Assembly: GCA_030592145.1 (NCBI GenBank)
Contig: JAUVKJ010000131.1
Coordinates: 1 to 5,716, forward strand
Source of the DNA: Bacteroides sp.
GTDB taxonomy: Bacteria > Bacteroidota > Bacteroidia > Bacteroidales > SM23-62
Direction of reading: 5' to 3'
Length of the DNA stretch: 5,716 bases
This document shows positions 1 through 5,716 of the stretch, piece by piece. The notes below the pieces were generated by a model that worked only from the letters and a program-made list of their open reading frames with translations, searched no databases and was not told where the DNA came from. Both the position numbers and the translations under genes were made by a program. How positions within the stretch are numbered: position 1 is the stretch's first letter; each line of letters opens with the position of its first letter.

Positions 1-117
1 TTAGCTAGCTGGTTAGAAAAACCGAAGTAAAAATAATAGAATATCGCATTACCAAAAATGATATAAAAAAGGTTTGAGAGCTACGTTAAAAATTTCATAA
101 AATCCAATTGTTCATTT

Positions 118-134
118 TTATTTAGTCTAAATAA
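118..134. promoter_or_regulatory. Candidate operator: perfect interrupted palindrome upstream of sod
   Basis: The bases read TTATTTAG, a single central T, then CTAAATAA, so both 8-base arms are exact reverse complements. The site ends three bases before the -7 element of the superoxide dismutase gene, in the spacer where a bound repressor would block RNA polymerase. The centre TTAG-T-CTAA resembles the core of DtxR/MntR-type boxes (TTAG-C-CTAA), and the odd-centred symmetry also recalls Fur/PerR boxes. Control by a metal- or peroxide-sensing regulator would suit a Mn-type dismutase, but the regulator is inferred. AT-rich leaders produce palindromes by chance, though eight perfect pairs at this position is notable. 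Confidence 0.45.
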
Positions 135-137
135 TAA

Positions 138-145
138 TATATTTG
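138..145 (+). promoter_or_regulatory. -7 promoter element of sod (TATATTTG)
   Basis: TATATTTG matches the Bacteroidota housekeeping -7 consensus TAnnTTTG at every defined base. No clean -33 TTTG box sits at the usual distance; the nearest ATTG, at 107-110, is too far upstream. Transcription would start near 150-153, giving a leader of roughly 18-20 bases before the ATG at 170. This also argues against an in-frame TTG at 143 as the translation start, because that codon lies inside the -7 box. Confidence 0.55.
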
Positions 146-169
146 CTGCAGAAATTAATAAACAGAAAA

Positions 170-769
<600 letters not shown>

Positions 770-799
770 TTGAGTTAATAGTTATTGGTTGGTTTAAGA

Positions 800-828
800 G
801 GGGTTGCCGGAAACGGCAGCCCTTTTTT
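800..828 (+). terminator. Intrinsic terminator of sod
   Basis: GGGTTGCCG at 801-809 pairs with CGGCAGCCC at 814-822 around a GAAA tetraloop, with one internal G-T wobble and a possible extra G-T pair at the base. Six T residues follow (823-828). It lies 30 bases after the sod stop codon. The minus strand lacks a T-run after the stem, so it should end transcription only in the sod direction. Confidence 0.93.
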
Positions 829-850
829 CATTAATATATTTGTCTGCTGT

Positions 851-915
851 AGGCATCTGCTAAACCGGCGCTGCAAAATTTGCATGAATGCTGAAGGCAT
901 TGCTAAACAAGGCGC
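851..915. repeat. Diverged direct repeat (two ~21-base copies)
   Basis: Positions 851-871 and 895-915 share AGGCAT, then TGCTAAAC, then GGCGC, differing by one inserted base after AGGCAT and by a CC versus CAA change before GGCGC. The second copy overlaps the left arm of the inverted repeat at 875-1025. The arrangement suggests a partial duplication of an element end. It is non-coding as far as I can tell, and I do not recognise it as a named repeat family. Confidence 0.5.
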
Positions 916-1025
916 CTCTCAAGATTTACTACCTGAAGGTATTGTTTGCGGAGGAGCCTCCATTTTGCGTTTACTAGCGCAAAATGCAGCGACGAGCAAA
1001 GCAATGCCTTCAGCAAGCAAATTTT
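875..1025. repeat. Nested inverted-repeat element of unknown type
   Basis: The outer arms pair in two blocks. AAAATTTGC at 875-883 matches GCAAATTTT at 1017-1025, and GCTGAAGGCATTGCT at 890-904 is the exact reverse complement of 1000-1014; a small asymmetric loop separates the blocks. Inside are two hairpins: 910-918 with 951-959 (eight of nine pairs) and CATTTTGCG at 961-969 with CGCAAAATG at 978-986 (perfect, 8-base loop). The whole could fold as a three-way junction. It sits between the convergent sod and dipeptidase genes, and its right edge shares two bases with the dipeptidase stop codon. It could be a small non-autonomous mobile element or intergenic palindromic repeat, a 3'-end stabilising structure, or a structured RNA. 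I see no transposase and no clear target-site duplication. Confidence 0.6.
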
Positions 1026-2253
1026 ATAATAAAGCCGCGTTCTCAACCTCTCTCATGACACGGAGGAGGTTGCCGCTCCAGAATTTTCGAAGGTCGGATT
1101 TTGAGTAGCCCCGTTTCAGCAGTTCAAGCGTTACATTCGGCAACTCCGTTACATCATAGCAATCGGCCAGTTCCGCGCCTCCGTCAAAATCAGATCCGAA
1201 TCCCACATAATCGATACCTATCAGGTCAACAATATGATCCACATGATCACAGAATTGGGAAACATTGGCCAGCCTCGGCGGAAAGGCATCATCCACGGCG
1301 TACCAATCTGCTGAAAACAGGTTCCGGGTACTGTCATCCAGTTCGTTCCAGTCCCCGTATTTATCCCTGACAGCCTGTTTGGCGGAATCCCTTTCGGGAA
1401 AGGGTTCAGCCCTGGCGGTATAAAAACTCACCATGCAAAGCTGGATTACACCCCCGTTTTCTGCCAGTTTCAGCAGCATGTCATCACTCAGGTTACGTGG
1501 ATTATCACATACCTCCCTTGCATTCGAATGGGAAGCAATGACAGGGGTTGTGCTTATTTCAATGACATTGTAAAATGCCTGGTCCGAGATGTGTGAAACA
1601 TCAATCATCATGCCCAGCCGGTTCATTTCCGCAACCACCTCCCTGCCAAAATCACTGAGTCCGCCATGCTCCGGTCCCTCTCTGTCGGTAGACGAATCAC
1701 ATATATCGTTGTTACTTGAATGGCAAAGAGTGATGTACCTGGCTCCAAGGTCGTAGTACCTGCTGACCATCGACAGATCGCGTGCGACCGGGTACCCGTT
1801 CTCCATCCCGATATATATGGCTCTTTTCCCCTTTCTCCCGATTGCCTCAAGGTCAGCGGATGACAATGCAATCTCCGCCTGTACGGAGTTCCTTTCAACT
1901 ACCGCATGGATGGAATCGAACAGTATCAATGCCCTCTTTTTAGCATATTCATTGCCTTCGGCTGTACGTTCCCCCTGTCCCACGAAAACAACCCAGAAAA
2001 CCCCGTCAAGACCCCCTTCCTGCATCCCCGGAAAGTCAAGTTTACTCCCTTTCCCCGGATCAGACTTAATGCCCAGGTTTGTTCCCGGTCTGAAAAACCG
2101 CAAGGGTGTATCGGTATGGCTGTCAACCGTCAGGAGTTCGTGGTGAATCTTAAAGGCCTTTTCCTTCCCTGGTTCACCTGAATATTCCGTCACGCAAGAG
2201 TTCAAAATGAACAGGGACAGGATCAGGAAGGACTTGATGGCTTTAATGAACAT
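1024..2253 (-). CDS. Membrane dipeptidase family (peptidase M19) lipoprotein
   Basis: This 409-residue protein is a zinc-dependent dipeptidase related to renal dipeptidase and is predicted to cleave dipeptides at the cell envelope. Residues 1-19 form a lipoprotein signal peptide (MFIKAIKSFLILSLFILNS) ending in the lipobox L-N-S-C with Cys20 as the lipidated residue. The M19 metal ligands are all present: His46 and Asp48 (DSHTD), Glu151 (IGMENG), His221 (DVSH), His242 (ASHSN) and Asp355 (GSDFDG). His178 in CHSSNN matches the substrate-binding histidine. The ATG at 2253 is preferred because it begins the signal peptide and leaves 49 bases after the upstream acyltransferase gene; a start at 2373 would add 40 residues that overlap that gene and bury the signal. 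No good Shine-Dalgarno or strong own promoter is seen, so co-transcription is likely. Substrate preference, including D-amino-acid dipeptides, cannot be read from sequence. Confidence 0.93.
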   Translation of the reverse strand: MFIKAIKSFLILSLFILNSCVTEYSGEPGKEKAFKIHHELLTVDSHTDTPLRFFRPGTNLGIKSDPGKGSKLDFPGMQEGGLDGVFWVVFVGQGERTAEGNEYAKKRALILFDSIHAVVERNSVQAEIALSSADLEAIGRKGKRAIYIGMENGYPVARDLSMVSRYYDLGARYITLCHSSNNDICDSSTDREGPEHGGLSDFGREVVAEMNRLGMMIDVSHISDQAFYNVIEISTTPVIASHSNAREVCDNPRNLSDDMLLKLAENGGVIQLCMVSFYTARAEPFPERDSAKQAVRDKYGDWNELDDSTRNLFSADWYAVDDAFPPRLANVSQFCDHVDHIVDLIGIDYVGFGSDFDGGAELADCYDVTELPNVTLELLKRGYSKSDLRKFWSGNLLRVMREVENAALL

Positions 2254-2302
2254 GATTATAATAATTAAATATGTTCCGGGCAATTCAGGGACCGGTGTTG
2301 AA

Positions 2303-4123
2303 TTAAACCCGGTCGGGATTGATCCTGGCCTGGCCAAGCTCAGCAGAAGCGAAACGTTCGAGGATACCTTCATCGTTTATCTCCTTGGAAAGAGCTGCTA
2401 TGGTTTCGAGAGGCACATCGAAAAGATCCAGCACAAGGAGCCCGTCCAGGGCATTATTGAACTTTGGATCAATATTAAAGCCAACGATTTTCCCATTCTG
2501 TTTTAAATATTTCTTAAGCAGTACAGGCATATTGTTCTGTGTTATCTCAATGTCTTTGATGATCCTGTCGAACTTGTTCAGGTCACTTGCTGTTTCGATG
2601 AGAATATCTGTATCGATGTGATGCAGGGAGACGGTAAATTTTTTCCTCGGACGGATGTACTCTGCAATCTCCTTACTATAATAGTATTCTGTGATAAACT
2701 TTATTATCAGTTCCTTGGAAAAATCTGAAAACCGGTTACTGATGCTCACCGGACCGACCAGGTAACGGTATTCCGGATTCTTAAGAAGGAAATACAGTAT
2801 TCCTTTCCAGAGCAGGAATAATGGAAGTGGCCTGCGCTGATATTCCGGGATAACAAAAGATCTTCCAAGTTCGATTGATTGCGAAAGGATTGGGTGAAGT
2901 TTCCGGTTAATCCTGAAAAGGCTCTGGATATAAAATCCACGGATGCCATAGATATCCATGATCTCCTTACCTATTCCGACACGATAGGCACCCGCGATCT
3001 TCCTGTACTTATCGTCCCAGATAAACAATTGGTTGTAGTAGAGATCGTATTCATCGATGTCCATCTGATGGTTGGTCCCCTCTCCCACTTCCCGGAAGGT
3101 GATCTCCCTGAGACGACCTATTTCGTTCATGATGTTGGGGATTTCAACGGATGGCACACAGATCACATTGAAATTCTCGATCCTGAAAAGAAGATACTTA
3201 TTAATGATCCCGGCAATCTCGGATTCGATTAAGTGTACGGGCACCGGGTCAAATATCTTCTCCGCTTTCTTCAACTGTCTCCGGCTTACAGAAAAGAACT
3301 TTTTAACTTCCAGGGAAGTGCCAAGCGCATAGGTTTTGGTCCGCAGGTACCTTCCGTAACGTGCAATATCACTGAACTCGTTTTGTTCCCTGACAGGTAT
3401 CGGAGAACCGATCCTTATGTTGATCACACGTTTTCTTTTATTAAACAGTTCTGTCGGAAGCTTCACCGTTTGCAGCTTGGGATGCAGTCTGCCAAGGAAA
3501 TGGAAAAGACGGCTGTTCTTTCCCTGGAAATATACCGGGATTACAGGTACCCTGGCTCTTTTCAGCAACTGAATAACACTGAATTGCCACTGCGGATCTG
3601 TAATGGCATGGATGCCCTGGTCAAAGTTTGATACTTCCCCGGCAGGGAAAATTCCCATTGGTTTCCCGCTCTCCAGGTGCATAAACACTTCTTTCAGGCC
3701 GCCCAGTTTTGAACCCGCCACGGCTGAGTTTTCAAAAGGATTGAACGGGAAGATGTTCTCCCGGACAGGTTCCATCCGCCGGAGCAGAAAGTTGGGCAGG
3801 ACCTTATAGTCAGGACGGATCGTGGCGATAAGTTTAATAAGAAGAAGTCCGTCGATTCCTCCGAAGGGATGATTTGAAACCGTTATAAAGGATCCCTCCC
3901 TGGGAATTTTTTCAAGTTCTTCAGGCCGGATTTCATAACGAATGCCAAGTTGTTCATTCATGGAATCGATAAAATCGATGCCTGAATGATGAGCGTTCTC
4001 CTCATAAATCCGGTTGATCCTCCTTAACCGGATAAGGAGCATGAGAAATTTTGCTGCGCTTTCTCCCGCGAATCCGTTCAATTTGGCTGCCCGCAACAGT
4101 GCATCTGTATCGATTAACTTCAT
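2303..4123 (-). CDS. olsF: OlsF-like bifunctional aminolipid O-/N-acyltransferase
   Basis: This 606-residue fusion has an N-terminal PlsC-like lysophospholipid acyltransferase domain (about 60-290) and a C-terminal GNAT-like N-acyltransferase domain of the OlsB/putative-hemolysin type (about 300-600). The first carries NHPFGGID (His85, Asp91), an FPAGEVS block (159-165) and VPVIPVYFQG (192-201). The second shows REITFREVGEGT (339-350), a WDDKYRKIAGAYRVG strand (369-383), SIELGRSFVIPEYQRR (416-431) and YLVGPVSIS (454-462). In characterised OlsF proteins the C-terminal half acylates the amino group of an amino acid and the N-terminal half adds the second acyl chain, making ornithine or related lipids; Bacteroides glycine lipids are made by separate GlsA/GlsB proteins. 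Here the amino-acid substrate is unknown. His and Asp are five residues apart, not the textbook HX4D spacing, apparently a subfamily trait. The ATG at 4123 follows AAAAGG, a weak ribosome site. Confidence 0.8.
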   Translation of the reverse strand: MKLIDTDALLRAAKLNGFAGESAAKFLMLLIRLRRINRIYEENAHHSGIDFIDSMNEQLGIRYEIRPEELEKIPREGSFITVSNHPFGGIDGLLLIKLIATIRPDYKVLPNFLLRRMEPVRENIFPFNPFENSAVAGSKLGGLKEVFMHLESGKPMGIFPAGEVSNFDQGIHAITDPQWQFSVIQLLKRARVPVIPVYFQGKNSRLFHFLGRLHPKLQTVKLPTELFNKRKRVINIRIGSPIPVREQNEFSDIARYGRYLRTKTYALGTSLEVKKFFSVSRRQLKKAEKIFDPVPVHLIESEIAGIINKYLLFRIENFNVICVPSVEIPNIMNEIGRLREITFREVGEGTNHQMDIDEYDLYYNQLFIWDDKYRKIAGAYRVGIGKEIMDIYGIRGFYIQSLFRINRKLHPILSQSIELGRSFVIPEYQRRPLPLFLLWKGILYFLLKNPEYRYLVGPVSISNRFSDFSKELIIKFITEYYYSKEIAEYIRPRKKFTVSLHHIDTDILIETASDLNKFDRIIKDIEITQNNMPVLLKKYLKQNGKIVGFNIDPKFNNALDGLLVLDLFDVPLETIAALSKEINDEGILERFASAELGQARINPDRV

Positions 4124-4202
4124 GCCTTTTAAGACAATGGAAATCCGGTGTTAAATATAAATCAAAAATGAATATGCCTGCTTATAATCAGTCCAAATAA
4201 GA

Positions 4203-4829
4203 TTAAATGACCCATACAGAGATAATCACGACCAGCCCGAACAGGAATACTACGGACCCTGTGATCTTGTTTAGCCACCATATGCTTTTTAACCGGATCC
4301 TCTTTCTGAAACGGTTTGCTATGGAGGCAAGGACAAACCACCACAGGATGGCCCCTCCCGCAATGCCCGCTGTAAGAATGGAAAGCTCGAAAAACGAGAG
4401 CAGGTCATTGGCTACCTTGAGGGCCGCCATAATGGCGATGAACAGGAGAATGGCCATCGGATTTGAGATAGTGAGAAGAAAGACAGAAGCAAAATCCTGT
4501 GACAGGCGGGTCTTGTTCAGGCGCTGAAGCCTTAGCTGCTTGACAGGATTGGTATTGAAGATCCTGAACCCGATATACAATACAAAAAGACCACCCAGGA
4601 TCTGGAAATAAATTTGTTGCTTCTCTATAAAACTAATAATTATAGTAAGGCCGAAACCGGCAATGAGCGCAAAAATAATATCTGCTGCTGCAGCTCCGAG
4701 TCCGGATACAAAACCCGCCATATACCCCCGGTTCAGGGTTCTCTGAATGCACATGATCCCGATTGGACCAAGCGGGGCAGAGACCAGGAAACCTATGATG
4801 ATGCCTTTTATAAAAATGGCAGGAATCAT
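4203..4829 (-). CDS. LysE/RhtB-family amino-acid-type exporter
   Basis: This 208-residue inner-membrane protein has the length and about six hydrophobic segments typical of LysE/RhtB exporters (roughly 4-26, 38-66, 73-91, 113-135, 142-170 and 187-208). Family signatures visible are APLGPIGIMCIQRTLNRGYMAG near residues 18-39, a small-residue-rich GLGAAAAD at 43-50, and an S-N-P turn at 122-124 at the start of the fourth segment. The charged stretch at about 97-112 would be the loop between segments three and four. Members export amino acids or related small molecules; the substrate here cannot be told. It lies 79 bases upstream of the aminolipid synthase gene on the same strand and is divergent from lnt. 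The ATG at 4829 directly begins the first hydrophobic segment; no Shine-Dalgarno is seen, only an A-rich stretch. Confidence 0.9.
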   Translation of the reverse strand: MIPAIFIKGIIIGFLVSAPLGPIGIMCIQRTLNRGYMAGFVSGLGAAAADIIFALIAGFGLTIIISFIEKQQIYFQILGGLFVLYIGFRIFNTNPVKQLRLQRLNKTRLSQDFASVFLLTISNPMAILLFIAIMAALKVANDLLSFFELSILTAGIAGGAILWWFVLASIANRFRKRIRLKSIWWLNKITGSVVFLFGLVVIISVWVI

Positions 4830-4860
4830 TTTTTATGCACTAAGAAATTGGTAGTCTGTG

Positions 4861-4868
4861 CAAAATAA
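4861..4868 (-). promoter_or_regulatory. Possible -7 element for the lysE-like gene (TTATTTTG)
   Basis: On the minus strand this reads TTATTTTG followed by C, one mismatch from TAnnTTTG, and lies about 31 bases before the ATG at 4829. No convincing -33 box accompanies it. It could drive the three minus-strand genes as one transcript. Confidence 0.3.
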
Positions 4869-4898
4869 GGAATAATACTTATAATATGCTAAAATACC

Positions 4899-4906
4899 TA
4901 CCTTTG
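4899..4906 (+). promoter_or_regulatory. -7 promoter element of lnt (TACCTTTG)
   Basis: TACCTTTG followed by C is a perfect match to the Bacteroidota -7 consensus TAnnTTTG. It lies 22 bases before the lnt ATG, which predicts a leader of about 15-18 bases. A TTA at 4879-4881 is the best, imperfect, candidate for the -33 TTG. The leader has no Shine-Dalgarno sequence, as is usual for the phylum. Confidence 0.65.
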
Positions 4907-4928
4907 CGTCTTAATTTTCATAAAGCAA

Positions 4929-5716
4929 ATGAAAAATTCCCGCCTAATAAACCTGTCCGTTCTCAGCGGACTCCTCCTTATTCCGGCGTGGTATGAGTTT
5001 GGAACGGGACTAATCCTGCTCTTTGCACTGATCCCACTGCTGTTTGTCGAAGATTTCCTCTACCAGAACAAAATTGAACACAGGCCACATAAGGTATTTC
5101 TTTATGCAGCCATCACCTTTCTTACATGGAACGCGGGAGCCACCTGGTGGTTATGGAACTCAACTGTAGCAGGTATGTTCCTTGCCTTTTTTGTCAATTC
5201 CCTGCTGATGTCGGTTGTTTTCTGGCTCTTTCATATCACCCGAAGGAATACCAGTTCCTCCATGGGATACTTTGCCCTGATCGTTTACTGGCTGGTGTAC
5301 GAACACTTTTACATGAACGGCGAGATCAACTGGCCCATGCTGAACCTTGGCAACGGGTTTGCCAATGATATCCACATCATCCAGTGGTACGAATATACCG
5401 GCAGTTTCGGAGGCACCTTATGGATCCTGCTGACAAATGTACTCGGGTTCAATATTCTCCAACACTTCATCCGGCAAAGGAGCCTGAGAGGGAAACTCTG
5501 GGATACAGGGATCCTGGTCACGCTTGTTGCACTTCCTGTAATAATATCGCTCATAATATTCGGCAGTTATAAGGAGGAATCCAATCCAAAGGAAATCGTT
5601 GTGCTTCAGCCCAACATCGATCCTTATGACGACAAATTCGGAGGAATGGATATGGTGCGCCAGATGGATATCCTGCTTAACCTGGCTGATTCCCTGGCCA
5701 CACAGGAAACAGATTT
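4929..5716 (+). CDS. lnt: Apolipoprotein N-acyltransferase Lnt (5' part, cut by window end)
   Basis: Lnt transfers an acyl chain from phospholipid to the amino group of the diacylglyceryl-cysteine of lipoproteins in the inner membrane. The window holds 262 codons of a gene expected to encode roughly 510-550 residues. The first 213 residues contain about seven hydrophobic segments (around 6-22, 24-40, 57-75, 77-101, 113-129, 158-180 and 190-213). Recognisable family blocks are NWPMLNLGNGFA (134-145) and IQWYEYTGSFGGTLWILLTN (151-170). The nitrilase-like (CN hydrolase) domain begins at about 223 with IVVLQPNIDPYDDKF. The Glu-Lys-Cys catalytic residues would lie beyond the edge, so activity cannot be judged. 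The ATG at 4929 fits the membrane start and the promoter at 4899-4906. The gene is divergent from the lysE-like gene; its product could mature the lipoprotein dipeptidase at 1024-2253, a general rather than special link. Confidence 0.92.
   Translation, partial: MKNSRLINLSVLSGLLLIPAWYEFGTGLILLFALIPLLFVEDFLYQNKIEHRPHKVFLYAAITFLTWNAGATWWLWNSTVAGMFLAFFVNSLLMSVVFWLFHITRRNTSSSMGYFALIVYWLVYEHFYMNGEINWPMLNLGNGFANDIHIIQWYEYTGSFGGTLWILLTNVLGFNILQHFIRQRSLRGKLWDTGILVTLVALPVIISLIIFGSYKEESNPKEIVVLQPNIDPYDDKFGGMDMVRQMDILLNLADSLATQETD

Noticed and set aside
1..117. Possible end of an upstream gene or a CRISPR/RNA feature at the left edge
   Set aside because: The stretch is AT-rich with frequent stop codons, and I can find no reading frame, repeat array or RNA gene in it.
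143..169. N-terminal extension of superoxide dismutase from a TTG start
   Set aside because: The TTG lies within the TATATTTG -7 element, and the nine added residues are not part of the conserved SOD N-terminus.
785..1108. Plus-strand open frame of 107 codons
   Set aside because: It runs through the sod terminator stem, the nested repeat and the antisense end of the dipeptidase gene; its peptide mirrors the inverted-repeat arms and has no recognisable domain.
2282..2304. Short inverted repeat AATTCA/TGAATT after the acyltransferase gene as a terminator
   Set aside because: Only about six AT-rich pairs with mismatches above them and no T-run in the direction of transcription.
2254..2373. Longer dipeptidase start overlapping the acyltransferase gene
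   Set aside because: It would bury the lipoprotein signal peptide internally and overlap the 3' end of the upstream gene by about 70 bases.
4138..4154. Shared ACACCGG string in the leaders of the acyltransferase and dipeptidase genes (also near 2290-2301)
   Set aside because: The match is about ten bases, at different distances from the two start codons, and has no symmetry; likely chance.
4124..4202. Promoter for the acyltransferase gene (CATTTTTG or TATATTTA on the minus strand)
   Set aside because: Each is one base off the -7 consensus in very AT-rich sequence, with no correctly spaced -33 box; not enough to call.

Overview
The window looks like chromosomal DNA of a Bacteroidota member, most likely an environmental relative of the Bacteroidales/Marinilabiliales; that rank is an inference. 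The support is: two matches to the Bacteroidota -7 promoter element TAnnTTTG directly upstream of genes (138-145 and 4899-4906), AT-rich leaders with little or no Shine-Dalgarno sequence, a fused O-/N-acyltransferase of the OlsF aminolipid-synthase type, and a Bacteroidota-looking Lnt.

Layout. Positions 1-117 are AT-rich and hold no gene I can recognise. From 118 to 828 is a complete monocistronic unit: a perfect interrupted palindrome (possible operator), a -7 box, a 199-residue Mn-type superoxide dismutase (170-769, +) and a strong intrinsic terminator (800-828). From 851 to 1025 lies a non-coding stretch built from a long imperfect inverted repeat that encloses two smaller hairpins, plus a diverged direct repeat. 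It looks like a repeat element or a structured RNA, and its right edge touches the stop codon of the next gene. Three genes then lie on the minus strand. In transcription order they are a LysE/RhtB-family exporter (4829 to 4203), an OlsF-like bifunctional aminolipid acyltransferase (4123 to 2303) and a lipoprotein M19 membrane-type dipeptidase (2253 to 1024). Their gaps are 79 and 49 bases, with no clear terminator between them, so co-transcription is plausible. A 99-base divergent intergenic region (4830-4928) separates them from lnt (4929 to beyond the window edge, +), which encodes apolipoprotein N-acyltransferase. Only its membrane part and the start of its nitrilase-like domain are present.

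How the genes relate. Apart from superoxide dismutase, the genes concern the cell envelope and acyl or amino-acid chemistry: an amino-acid-type exporter, an enzyme expected to acylate an amino acid into a membrane lipid, an envelope lipoprotein predicted to cleave dipeptides, and the enzyme that puts the third acyl chain on lipoproteins. The families are clear from sequence; a functional link between them is inference. I see no tRNA, rRNA, CRISPR array, transposase or phage gene. No wholly novel multi-gene system is evident; the least explained parts are the nested repeat at 851-1025 and the palindrome at 118-134.
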